Source: Microcystis aeruginosa FD4 (GTDB taxonomy: Bacteria; Cyanobacteriota; Cyanobacteriia; Cyanobacteriales; Microcystaceae). Taken from it: DNA of 64,000 nt. Every line of letters begins with the position of its first letter. Within the stretch, counting starts at the first letter, position 1. The stretch is taken from assembly GCF_009792235.1 (NCBI RefSeq), contig NZ_CP046973.1, positions 4,898,001 to 4,962,000 of the forward strand, given 5' to 3'. Shown here in pieces: positions 54,843 to 61,907 of this stretch. The notes under the pieces are model-generated. The model worked only from the letters and a program-made list of their open reading frames with translations. It did not search any database and had not been told where the DNA came from. Position numbers and translations under genes: made by a program.

Positions 54843-55237
54843 CCGCCTTTTCCCCCTAGCCTCGATAAAATTATTAAAATTCTTAAGCAAAAAGAAGCAA
54901 TACCAAATAATTATCGGCCAGAAACTTGCCTAATTAATAAATATTTAGAAAATAGCAGATTGGGCCTGCACCAAGATAATACCGAGAAAAATCTAAAAGC
55001 TCCGATTATCTCTATCTCCCTAGGGGCCACAGGAATTTTTCAGATAGGAGGATTTACTCGGAGCGATCCGATTAAAGAAATAAATCTCGAATCGGGAACT
55101 ATCCTAATCCTATCAGGAGAAGATCGAATGAGATTTCATGGATTAAAAAAAATCACCAACGGACAAAAAAGAATTAATTTAACAATCCGACAAATTTATT
55201 TCTAATTTACTCCGCATCTTTAAAATCTTTTAAAAAT

Positions 55238-55357
55238 CCATCAAAAGCTTTAATGGTGGGCGATCGATTAGAAGATGAAAAAGCCGCAAAAAATGCAGGG
55301 ATCGACTTCTTAAGTGCCGATATTTGGAGATTTAGCCCAACCGATCGCGAATTTTAA
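55238..55357 (+). pseudogene. C-terminal fragment of a HAD-family hydrolase
   Basis: A short plus frame ends ALMVGDRLEDEKAAKNAGIDFL and SADIWRFSPTDREF. The KALMVGDRxxDEKAAKNAG phrase is HAD motif III/IV, with the conserved Lys and Asp-Asp/Glu region. The catalytic DxD N-terminal part is absent, since the frame opens inside the end of alkB. It is a relic, without a start codon in a sensible place. Confidence 0.6.
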
Positions 55358-55376
55358 GAAGAAAAAATCTCGCAAG

Positions 55377-55404
55377 TCCCCACTGCTCACGGTGGGGATT
55401 TTTG
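55377..55404. terminator. Hairpin between the HAD relic and the RHH gene
   Basis: TCCCCAC, an 8-base loop, GTGGGGA, then TTTTTGC. A T-run follows the stem on the plus strand. It also lies just beyond the stop of the minus-strand RHH gene and could end both. Confidence 0.6.
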
Positions 55405-55611
55405 CTAGGGATTAGTGGACAAATAAAGAGCAATCGCCTCATCAAGAATAGCCGCAATGCTTTTTCCTTCTCTCTCGGCCTTAGCCCGGATAAGCGGATC
55501 ATGCTCCTTGAGAAGCCGCAGGGCGATCATCTTACTCGATCGAAGCCCAGGATATTGATTAACCCCCTTCGGATTATTTACCGTACCTTTTGGCGCTCCT
55601 TTGCCAGCCAT
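55405..55611 (-). CDS. Ribbon-helix-helix-like small DNA-binding protein
   Basis: A 68-residue protein starting MAGKGAPKGTVNNPKGVN, a basic Gly/Pro tail. A strand-helix-helix pattern follows: SSKMIALRLL, DPLIRAKAEREG and SIAAILDEAIALYL. The last two read like the paired helices of RHH/CopG repressors. An AGGTGAAGT ribosome site precedes the ATG at 55611. An upstream in-frame ATG (55650) gives 13 extra residues and is less likely. It may be an orphan antitoxin or plasmid-type regulator. Confidence 0.6.
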   Translation of the reverse strand: MAGKGAPKGTVNNPKGVNQYPGLRSSKMIALRLLKEHDPLIRAKAEREGKSIAAILDEAIALYLSTNP

Positions 55612-55650
55612 TACTTCACCTAAAAACTTTAATCTAATCCATGATAACAC

Positions 55651-56088
55651 GGTTTAAAAAAAATTATTATTCCCCGTTAGCATGGCATAATAATTATAGA
55701 ACCTATTTGGTATCTCTCTTGTGACGCTTCACGGGTAAGAATTACAGGCATTTTGGCTAATTCGCTCTAATTCATACTGGGCAAGGATTTTGGGAAAGAT
55801 ACCAAATGGACTCTATAGACCGTGACCAGGGGAATACCATTAGCGATCGCTGTCTCTTTGTCGGCGGCATTGAGAATTTTCCCTACTTTCCCCATCTCTT
55901 TATTATTTAATCTCTAGTCTGTCCTAACAGATAAAAGTTTTTTATCTTCAATAATTGATATTTTATCATTAATTGGAGAAAGACCAGATCGAGCGAATTA
56001 GTTCGCAAGGGAAGATCACAGAAAGAGAAGCGTCCAAAGAAAAAAAGCTAAAGCCCCCCGTGTAGCTTCCATGATTCGGATAAGACTT
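55651..56088. other. 438-base intergenic stretch, nothing convincing
   Basis: A minus-strand frame of about 43 codons near 55905-55770 (MGKVGKILNAADKETAIANG...) could be a relic but has no partner or ribosome site I trust. A TTTGGTATCTCTC/GATACCAAA inverted pair lies at 55708 and 55797. AT-rich sequence fills the right part. Confidence 0.4.
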
Positions 56089-56298
56089 TTATTTTTCGCA
56101 GTTGTCGGGATGCTCTAACTCTTGCAAAAAAGAGGCGATCACCTCTCTAACTTTTTCCTGCCAGTTATCGATCTTTTTCAGCTTGGCATATTGAGAGGGC
56201 GGCAGCCTTAACGTTAACTTGGCCGTGCAAGGCTCGTCCCTATCGGTAGAGAACCTATGTTCTACTAAATCGGGGTTGCCCCCTGGTCTTCCTCTCAT
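56089..56298 (-). CDS. Small putative RHH-type repressor
   Basis: A 69-residue protein. The N-terminal tail MRGRPGGNPDL is basic and disordered-looking. AKLTLRLPPSQYAKLKKI is a strand-plus-helix typical of the RHH DNA-contact strand, and WQEKVREVIASFLQEL the second helix. It is divergent from the 56493 gene across a 195-base region with two copies of a CATGACGACACGCTATAA sequence, a candidate operator. Its family is not certain. Confidence 0.55.
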   Translation of the reverse strand: MRGRPGGNPDLVEHRFSTDRDEPCTAKLTLRLPPSQYAKLKKIDNWQEKVREVIASFLQELEHPDNCEK

Positions 56299-56330
56299 CT
56301 TCTTTTTTACTATTCTCGGCCTTAGTCTAA

Positions 56331-56403
56331 CATGACGACACGCTATAAAGTTTTGTAAACTTTAGGCAAAAGTCTTACTTATAGCATGACGACACGCTAT
56401 AAT
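56331..56403. promoter_or_regulatory. Duplicated CATGACGACACGCTATAA sites in a divergent promoter
   Basis: The 18-base sequence occurs at 56331-56348 and again at 56385-56402. The second copy ends in GCTATAATAG, a good -10 for the rightward genes. TAGC...GCTA arms make the second copy a partial palindrome. Adjacent to an RHH-type gene, it looks like a repressor operator overlapping a promoter; this is inference. Confidence 0.5.
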
Positions 56404-56410
56404 AGAATTA

Positions 56411-56467
56411 TCGAGTTAAGAAACTCGAATCAAACGGGGGAGGACAACGGCGAAATTGCATCCCCCG
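56411..56467 (+). promoter_or_regulatory. Structured leader with two hairpins before the 56493 gene
   Basis: TCGAGTT/AACTCGA (56411-56428) and CGGGGGA/TCCCCCG (56435-56467) can each form stems in the 5' untranslated RNA, 26 bases before the ATG. They match no riboswitch class I know. Confidence 0.35.
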
Positions 56468-56492
56468 ACGCTCACCAAATTGAGGTAATGAC

Positions 56493-56912
56493 ATGATAGC
56501 AGAAGAGATCAAGAGTTCACCCAATGGTAATTTCAAACTTTACCAACTTTGCAAAAATGTGGTGATCTGCCAGACCGCCACAGACCCGCACGGCTGGGGC
56601 AATGCCACGGAGGACGAGCCAGCCTTTATGGTCTATCTAGGTTGCAAAAAAGAGGAAGTCGAGGGTCACATCCGAACTTTCAATATTTTTTATCGCTGCT
56701 ACTGGTGCGAAGTCCGCAAACCGAAATATTTAAAAGAATTTGAAGCCGAGATCAAGATTCGGGGAATGCAGCGCTATATCGATTCCCACGCTTTCGGACT
56801 CGATTACTTAGTCGAATCTCAAGCTGGCAAGCACGGCCAGATCATCCATTTCGATGAAATAGATTTCGATGAGTACAACTATCACACAACGGGCTATATG
56901 CCCAAGTGGTAA
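56493..56912 (+). CDS. Hypothetical protein, 139 residues
   Basis: A soluble acidic protein with clustered Cys and His (YQLCKNVVICQTATDPHGWG, YRCYWCEVRKPKYLK) and aromatic-rich ends (YNYHTTGYMPKW). The CYWC pair might bind metal, but no family is recognised. The ATG follows TTGAGGTAATGAC with GAGG spaced well. It is followed by the 56982 gene in the same orientation, so the two are probably one operon of island origin. Confidence 0.6.
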   Translation: MIAEEIKSSPNGNFKLYQLCKNVVICQTATDPHGWGNATEDEPAFMVYLGCKKEEVEGHIRTFNIFYRCYWCEVRKPKYLKEFEAEIKIRGMQRYIDSHAFGLDYLVESQAGKHGQIIHFDEIDFDEYNYHTTGYMPKW

Positions 56913-56981
56913 AACTTATTCCCCCACTTTGGGGGATTCTCAAACAATTTTAGTTCAAAGAAATGCAAGGAGAAAATCATC

Positions 56982-57665
56982 ATGGCTACTAAGAAATCTC
57001 ATCAATTTTCCGTCTTCGGCACGCGACCCGATAATGCTATTTGTTTACCCGATATCCCCTACTCGGTGCGGATCAATTGCAAAGATGGCGGGCTTTTTAT
57101 CGGCGGATCGGAAGCGCAGCATCGCAAAACTAACCCCGACCAAAAGATAGATATCGGCATCATCAAAGTTTCCAAATTCTTCGGCAGTTTGGGCAAGATC
57201 GAAAATGTCCCCTGGATTCAATTATTCTACATCCCGGCCCCGAACGTTTCCCCCGAAATTCTGCCTAAAAATACGGTCTGTGTTTCCTACATTAAAAAGC
57301 AGTCGATTTCCAACCTTTTTAACAAGGTTCAGGAAGCGATGAACCACGGCGAACCAGGTATGGGCATCTTTACGATTGGCTTCAATCGGGAAGTAGCAGA
57401 CAAAGGACCCTACTACAGCGTTAGTTTCGACTGGCGCGAACGGCAATCGGAAGAAGAAAAACAGCAACTAGGACTTATTAGCGACTTCGTGATCGCTTGC
57501 GGCAATCAGCTGATTGACTTAGAAGCAGCAACCGGCTCTTCTAGGTGTAATCATCCCTACCTAAGGGTACGCGCACCTAAAACGCTATTGACAATTAGCC
57601 AATTTTGTGAGGCATTTCAAGTGACGAAGGTTTTTGTTGATACGGCAGCTTGGTTCGTTAAGTGA
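56982..57665 (+). CDS. Hypothetical protein, 227 residues, C-terminus likely replaced
   Basis: It starts with ATG after CAAGGAGAAAATCATC. Residues 1-190 are a coherent soluble protein (TRPDNAICLPDIPYSVRINC, HYFD-like aromatic stretches, KQSISNLFNKVQEAM), family unknown. The last ~15 residues, VTKVFVDTAAWFVK, read like the N-terminus of a PIN-domain toxin with GTG start at 57621, joined in frame. The stop at 57665 is thus probably not the original end. A frame just beyond (to 57786) encodes NEENQEPVLLDYYGKPPEQQ, possibly the displaced native tail. Confidence 0.5.
   Translation: MATKKSHQFSVFGTRPDNAICLPDIPYSVRINCKDGGLFIGGSEAQHRKTNPDQKIDIGIIKVSKFFGSLGKIENVPWIQLFYIPAPNVSPEILPKNTVCVSYIKKQSISNLFNKVQEAMNHGEPGMGIFTIGFNREVADKGPYYSVSFDWRERQSEEEKQQLGLISDFVIACGNQLIDLEAATGSSRCNHPYLRVRAPKTLLTISQFCEAFQVTKVFVDTAAWFVK
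57621..57665 (+). pseudogene. PIN-toxin N-terminal relic
   Basis: GTG-initiated VTKVFVDTAAWFVK matches the first strand of VapC-type PIN proteins (xKVFVDTxAWxAL), where the Asp is catalytic. It stops after 14 codons, so only the first strand remains. Confidence 0.4.
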
Positions 57666-57824
57666 GGGGAGAATCACTCGGACTAATGTAGCCCCTCTAA
57701 ATGAAGAAAATCAAGAGCCTGTCCTACTGGATTACTACGGCAAACCTCCTGAACAGCAGGTCGATAAATATGAAGAAAATTATTGAATTTTATTTTATTT
57801 TGCTATTATGAAATGCTTTTGATG

Positions 57825-58451
57825 TCAACTCTTATCAGGGAATTTCTCTGTGAGAGTTTTGCCAAAATAATATTGACACCAAAACTCGGCAATTTCTGCG
57901 ACTAAAGGAGCGGATTCAGAAGTTAGTCCACTGCCACAACTTGAGTTATAGCGTTCAGCATAATCTCTCGCCATTTGGTAACTCCAATAAGCATAATCTG
58001 AACTTGTCATACAGCGCAGGGCATCTTCAATTATTAAGGCATATTTGTTATTGATGACACGAATTGGTGTTGAAAATCTTATGTGTCTTTCCCAACCTTG
58101 AATTTGTTCTAGTTGGGTTAACAATTTATACAAATCTTGCCGTTTATCTGGAGTTGACTCTTCTAGGTAATCTTCCATTTTTTCAACAGCATGGTTAATT
58201 AGTTGGCAGTGTTCTGTCCAAGCTTCTTCTCCAAGAAAAGACCTGGTAGTTTGATTAGATTCCATCTGTTTGATTACCAATTTAGCTAGGTACAGCGCAA
58301 AATTAGCGGCGGCTTCCTCTTCTTGGCAAAGACTTTTGAGACTGGTGAGCCTTGTGACATTGAGGGCATATTTGGTTTGGTATAGTTCCCTCGCTGTCTC
58401 AGCCAATTTGCGAATTTTAGGAGTAATATTCTTATTAGTTTTAGTATCCAT
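57825..58451 (-). CDS. Hypothetical helical protein, 208 residues
   Basis: An alpha-helical, soluble protein starting MDTKTNKNITPKIRKLAETAREL. It has long amphipathic helices (LTSLKSLCQEEEAAANFALYLAKLV, LYKLLTQLEQIQGW) and an aromatic segment YAYWSYQMARDYAERYNSS. No family is recognised. The open frame extends 25 codons upstream (58526), but that part overlaps sequence near an ISL3 remnant, so the ATG at 58451 is preferred. It is transcribed away from that remnant. Confidence 0.55.
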   Translation of the reverse strand: MDTKTNKNITPKIRKLAETARELYQTKYALNVTRLTSLKSLCQEEEAAANFALYLAKLVIKQMESNQTTRSFLGEEAWTEHCQLINHAVEKMEDYLEESTPDKRQDLYKLLTQLEQIQGWERHIRFSTPIRVINNKYALIIEDALRCMTSSDYAYWSYQMARDYAERYNSSCGSGLTSESAPLVAEIAEFWCQYYFGKTLTEKFPDKS

Positions 58452-58664
58452 TATTCGTTTCTCATTATTTTTATCATACCTTCTTAACGGTTCTTCGTTA
58501 CTTGGTATAGTTCGATCAGGGGGCATAAATCGACTAAATCCTTATCTGGCAAGAGATTTAATTGATTAGTTCGCTCTAGATAAAAAACAATTGACAAAAA
58601 TCTCCAAATGCCTTTTTCTATAAGGGATGGAACCCTTATAACTCCCCTCCATTGCATAACACAA

Positions 58665-58776
58665 ACTGAAGAACCTGTTACATTTGGTAAATCGAGGAGT
58701 TGATTAAAATTTATCCACATAACCCACCTCCTGTTCTGTATTAATATTATACCATCCTCACACACAACCTAGAAGA
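58665..58776 (-). mobile_element. Left-end remnant of a second ISL3 element
   Basis: On the minus strand from 58776 it reads GGCTCTTCTAGGTTGTGTGT, TGGTATAAT, GGAGGTGGGTTATGTGG and the first 15 transposase codons (MWINFNQLLDLPNVT). It is closely similar over about 100 bases to the left end of the 53599 element, then breaks off. The rest of the element is gone. Confidence 0.8.
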
Positions 58777-58780
58777 GCCG

Positions 58781-58990
58781 ATTTTAAGGGTTTAGTGATT
58801 GAAAATTGGTTTCTCTAATCTGTAATTGTTCCGTGTTTCACCTTTCCCACCCCACAATGCTCCCCCAGAAAGATGATCGCCACGTCATCGATCGCTGCCT
58901 AACGATAAGATATTGTCCACTCCCCTCACTTAACGATTCGTTAAGTGAGAAATTCGTTAAGTAAGCAGCTCAAACTGGGTTAAGGTTCCG
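58781..58990. repeat. Spacer with CTCACTTAAC/GTTAAGTGAG palindrome
   Basis: CTCACTTAAC, loop GATTC, GTTAAGTGAG (about 58925-58949) is followed by another half-copy ATTCGTTAAGTAAG. The same palindrome occurs inside the neighbouring gene at 59491-59523. No gene is seen in the spacer. Confidence 0.65.
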
Positions 58991-59626
58991 TTAGGGTGGG
59001 CAGTTCTCGATACTTTCTAACATTCGTTTGATGGCTCCATCGATGGTTGCCGTACCGACGCGATTTCGGTATCGTAGCAGCCGCTCCCAAGTAGCCTGTT
59101 CTAACCTGACATACCACTCACAGCCATTACCAGCCCTGTAATTCAGCCCTTCCCTGACCTGAAATTTAGCGGCCACATCGATGGTTTTTGGAGAAAGGAA
59201 GTCCGAAACTAACATTTCCCTGTTCCCATCCTCAAAAAGGATGATGGCCGCGTAGGGATTGGGCAACGCGGTTATCTCCCCCGTCTGTCCTTTTCTGGGA
59301 TGCTCACCGGCAACGGTGACAAAATTTCCCACGGTCAACCGAGTAGATTTAACCGACCCATCCTCACTTAACGAATTTTCCGTTAACGTCCCGTCTTCAG
59401 GGGATATTTCACTTAACGATTTTCGATGCCGACCGATGTTAGTGGTGTCCATGGTCGAGATAGTCCCGTGTTTGGTCTGATAAATTCTTTGTCTCTCACT
59501 TAACGATTCGTTAAGTGAGAGACGTAAACGATTGACCAGATCGGCGGAAACAAAACATAATTTGGCAATATGGTTGTTACTGTAGCGTGACCATTCCCCG
59601 TCCCGCAAGAGCATCAACACGAAAAA
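58991..59626 (-). pseudogene. 5'-truncated HTH (ParB/plasmid-type) protein with SLSE repeats
   Basis: The frame opens inside the IS605 left end, so the true N-terminus is missing. The first readable part, MLLRDGEWSRYSNNHIAKLCFVSADLVNRL, is an HTH like those following ParB domains in cyanobacterial plasmid proteins; it continues IYQTKHGTISTMDTTNIGR as in that group. A spacer follows with repeated SLSE/SLNE peptides encoded by palindromic CACTTAACGATTCG DNA. The C-terminal half has a small barrel-like stretch (FVTVAGEHPRKGQTGEITALP) and a helical end. It may still be translated from an internal start. Confidence 0.65.
59360..59523. repeat. Palindromic CACTTAACGATT repeats inside a coding region
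   Basis: Copies at about 59367 (TCACTTAACGAATT), 59408 (TTCACTTAACGATTT) and a long perfect palindrome at 59491-59523 (GTCTCTCACTTAAC, loop GATTC, GTTAAGTGAGAGAC). On the minus strand each reads TCGTTAAGTGAG, coding Ser-Leu-Ser-Glu in frame. Confidence 0.8.
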
Positions 59627-59698
59627 AGACGGGAGCTTGGTAGCCCCGTCGTTTCAACACGGGGCGGAAAAGCGACGCGAGCGGATTTATCCGCCGTC

Positions 59699-60109
59699 CT
59701 AATGTCTGTCATGATGTGGGTCATTAATATAAGCCATTACTTTTGCTGTACTAACTTTACCAGAAGTGTCATAAAAATAGCTTTTTGTCCAAAGAGAGGG
59801 TAGTTTTGTTAATTCTGGAAATTCTTCTCTTAGCATTCTTGAACTTCTTCCTTTAAAAGCCTTGACCACTTCAGATATAGCTGTTTTCTCATCATATTCT
59901 ACTAACAAGTGAACATGATCTGGGGCTATCTCTTTAGCCTTAATAATCCAACCTTTATCAGATGCAACCGATTCCAAGATTGTTGCTAATCTTAGTTTAA
60001 TGTCGCCCCTTAGCACTGGCTTACGACGTTTGGGAATCCAAACTAAGTGAATAGTTGCAAGCCCTACCGAATGGTTGTTGTGTCTAGAGCCAAACGAATC
60101 TTTTCTCAT
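59699..60109 (-). CDS. tnpA: IS200-type transposase TnpA (Y1, HUH)
   Basis: A 136-residue single-strand transposase that is full length and looks intact. The HUH motif is H65-V-H67 in APDHVHLLVEYD, and the catalytic tyrosine is Y127 in KVMAYINDP, on the helix after SYFYDTSGKVS. It cuts and joins the hairpin ends of the element as single-stranded DNA. The ATG is close to tnpB's start (78 bases), with shared upstream sequence. Confidence 0.92.
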   Translation of the reverse strand: MRKDSFGSRHNNHSVGLATIHLVWIPKRRKPVLRGDIKLRLATILESVASDKGWIIKAKEIAPDHVHLLVEYDEKTAISEVVKAFKGRSSRMLREEFPELTKLPSLWTKSYFYDTSGKVSTAKVMAYINDPHHDRH

Positions 60110-60187
60110 ATATACTGGTTGATAGCTTGACAGTAGACAACCAATAGGTTAACATGAATATTATTCCGTTAGCAGGAGTAAATTAAA

Positions 60188-61483
60188 TTGTTTGGATGCC
60201 AGCAGGTTTTAATTAAAGCAGACAAAGAGACAAGATCAATTATTGAATATCTAGGTCGTGAGTCGAATAGTTTATACAATTGTTCTGTTTATTATGCTCG
60301 TCAAATTTGGTTGAAGACGGGTAAGATTGTTACTGGATTTGCTCTGACAAAAGAAATGAAGTTTAATCCTCACTTTAAGGCTGGATATGCTTCGTCAATG
60401 CAGCAAACTTGCTTAAATGTTGGTGAATCCTTTAAATCTTTTAAGAAACTTTTAAAAAAGTCTATTAAAGGAGAGTTAAATCAAAAGCCTAATGTGCCGA
60501 AGTATCGTAAAAGCGGAGGATTGTTTACGGTTACTTATCCTAAAAAATGGTTAAAGTTAATCGAGGGCAAAATAAGGTTCCCTCTAGGAGAGCAAGTTAG
60601 AGCGTGGTTTGGATTAACAGAATTTTTTCTGCCTTTTCCTGTTAATTTAAAATGGGAATTAATTAAAGAAGTCAGAATAGTTCCTAGAAATACTTGTCTT
60701 TATGCAGAATTTGTTGATCAACAAATACATTGTGAACTCAAAGAGGGGCGAAGCCTACCGACGCATCTTGACTCAACCAAGGTACTAGGGATAGATCACG
60801 GATTAAATAATTGGTTAACTTGTGTTTCTAATATTGAAACCAGCTTTATTATTGATGGAAAACATCTTAAATCGGTTAACCAATGGTACAACAAACAAAT
60901 AGCGACATTGAAAGAAGGAAAACCTAAAGGATTTTGGTCAAGAACTTTAGCTCATGTCACCGAAAAACGTAATCAACAAATGAGAGATGCCGTTAATAAA
61001 GCAGCCAGAATAGTAATCAATCATTGTTTTATCCATGGTATTGGTACTATTGTTTTTGGCTGGAATCAAGGTCAGAAAAACGAGTCAAATATGGGGGCGA
61101 AAAATAATCAAAAGTTTGTACAAATTCCCACAGCTAAACTTAAGGAAAGAATTGTTCAACTTGGCGAACAATACGACATTAAGTTTGTTGAGACGGAAGA
61201 AAGTTATACCTCAAAAGCTTCTTTTTTGGACAATGATGAGCTACCTAAATATGGTGAAAAACCCGACGGGTGGCAGTCTTCAGGAAAACGAATTAAGCGC
61301 GGTTTATATCGTACTGCTGATAATTGGTTAGTCAATGCCGATTGTAACGGCGGCGCAAATATTCTAAGAAAAGTAAAGACAATGCTTAAATTAGATTTGA
61401 GCAGAGTTACTAGAGGCATCTTGACAATGCCCATCAGAATTAGATTTTGGTCTAATTCTGTGCTAGAATCTGCGTCGCTTTAG
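60188..61483 (+). CDS. tnpB: TnpB, RuvC-type protein with non-standard RuvC-II and no zinc ribbon
   Basis: A 431-residue TnpB, read from TTG. RuvC-I is GIDHGLNNW (D203), RuvC-III is VNADCNGGANILRK (D385). The strand that normally gives the RuvC-II Glu reads TIVFGWNQGQK, with Trp at the expected position and no Glu. A nearby ETEESYTSKASFLD has Glu residues (335, 337, 338) that could take over. The usual CxxC...CxxC zinc ribbon is replaced by SYTSKASFLDNDELPKYG. TnpBs are RNA-guided nucleases that use an RNA from the element's right end, here overlapping the 3' end of the gene. Whether this branch cuts DNA is unknown. Confidence 0.9.
   Translation: MFGCQQVLIKADKETRSIIEYLGRESNSLYNCSVYYARQIWLKTGKIVTGFALTKEMKFNPHFKAGYASSMQQTCLNVGESFKSFKKLLKKSIKGELNQKPNVPKYRKSGGLFTVTYPKKWLKLIEGKIRFPLGEQVRAWFGLTEFFLPFPVNLKWELIKEVRIVPRNTCLYAEFVDQQIHCELKEGRSLPTHLDSTKVLGIDHGLNNWLTCVSNIETSFIIDGKHLKSVNQWYNKQIATLKEGKPKGFWSRTLAHVTEKRNQQMRDAVNKAARIVINHCFIHGIGTIVFGWNQGQKNESNMGAKNNQKFVQIPTAKLKERIVQLGEQYDIKFVETEESYTSKASFLDNDELPKYGEKPDGWQSSGKRIKRGLYRTADNWLVNADCNGGANILRKVKTMLKLDLSRVTRGILTMPIRIRFWSNSVLESASL
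61435..61460 (+). ncRNA. Right-end hairpin, possible omega-RNA 3' region
   Basis: CAGAATTAGA and TCTAATTCTG form a perfect 10-base stem with loop TTTTGG, inside the last codons of tnpB. In IS605-type elements the guide RNA for TnpB comes from this 3' region, ending at the element boundary just beyond. Only the hairpin is seen; the RNA is inferred. Confidence 0.5.
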
Positions 61484-61504
61484 CGCGCAGAGTGTCAACT
61501 CCGA

Positions 61505-61612
61505 GATTTCCCCTAAGAAAAAAACGGTCAACCCCGTCACATCTTCAGAAATTTTCTTAGGGGAAAATTTGGGACAGAACGATCGCATCTCTGAAATTTC
61601 TCCTAAGAAAAA
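61505..61612. repeat. TTTCCCCTAAGAAAA repeats, direct and inverted
   Basis: GATTTCCCCTAAGAAAA (61505-61521), the inverted ATTTTCTTAGGGGAAAAT (61550-61567) and GAAATTTCTCCTAAGAAAAA (61593-61612). The first two can form a long hairpin. The third lies in the start of the 61569 gene, where it codes for EISPKKN. Confidence 0.75.
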
Positions 61613-61868
61613 TCCGAGTGGTTCCCTATATGCCTTCATCCAAGACAAGAAGGATCGATACGGTAACGTGAAAGCTTATCCAAAAGTTGAGGGCGAGCGT
61701 TCGACTGTCAATCCCGATCATTGGTTTTGGGCTTACTGTTGGGACGAGAAGGTTAACGGTAAATGGAAAACCTTCAAACGGTCAGTCCCCCGTGAGAAGC
61801 TGTCAAAGGTGCGAATGGCGATCGATGCTAATCAACCCGTTTCAGAAATCCTGAAAATTATTGGTTAA
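61569..61868 (+). CDS. Small basic protein, paralogue A
   Basis: A 99-residue protein. After the repeat-encoded start (ISEISPKKNPSG) comes YAFIQDKKDRYGNVKAYP, a segment with DHWFWAYCWDEKVNGKWKTFKRSVP, and a helical end REKLSKVRMAIDANQPVSEILKII. The 61908 protein has the same layout (YFITTYSQKAKYGRKYLQIFY..., SIYLAPEKVDRIRELDRMGRPIEEILEAI), so the two are probably ancient duplicates. The plan, a basic beta sheet then a helix, recalls DNA-binding arm domains. The family is unknown. Confidence 0.55.
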   Translation: MGQNDRISEISPKKNPSGSLYAFIQDKKDRYGNVKAYPKVEGERSTVNPDHWFWAYCWDEKVNGKWKTFKRSVPREKLSKVRMAIDANQPVSEILKIIG

Positions 61869-61907
61869 GGTTCCGCACAACGACCGCCAGTCCCCGCATC
61901 CTCTACC

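Larger units (their letters stand above)
53369..55205 (+). pseudogene. alkB: alkB-like alkylated-DNA repair gene split by an ISL3 insertion
   Basis: The 5' piece (53369-53598) encodes an AlkB N-terminal part ending SGYRYTTNHPITGKPWPP. The 3' piece (54851-55204) continues FPPSLDKIIKILKQ and holds the iron/2-oxoglutarate site: LGLHQDN (His and Asp), RMRFHGL (His) and KRINLTIRQ (Arg). Removing the IS and one 8-base duplicate CCGCCTTT rejoins W-P-P-F-P-P in frame, giving about 195 residues, the size of AlkB. No lesion other than the insertion is visible in either part, so the disruption looks recent. The family demethylates 1-methyladenine and 3-methylcytosine in DNA or RNA. Confidence 0.85.
59628..61470. 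mobile_element. IS605-type element (divergent tnpA and tnpB)
   Basis: Left-end hairpin GACGGG...CCCGTC (59628-59650) and right-end hairpin CAGAATTAGA/TCTAATTCTG (61435-61460, loop TTTTGG) bracket tnpA (minus) and tnpB (plus). There are no inverted terminal repeats, as usual for IS200/IS605. The exact cleavage sites cannot be fixed by eye. The element cut into the HTH gene on its left. Confidence 0.82.

Noticed and set aside
61463..61648. Minus-strand 61-codon frame with two FFLGEISE phrases
   Set aside because: It is the antisense of the TTCCCCTAAGAAAA repeats; no start region or family support.
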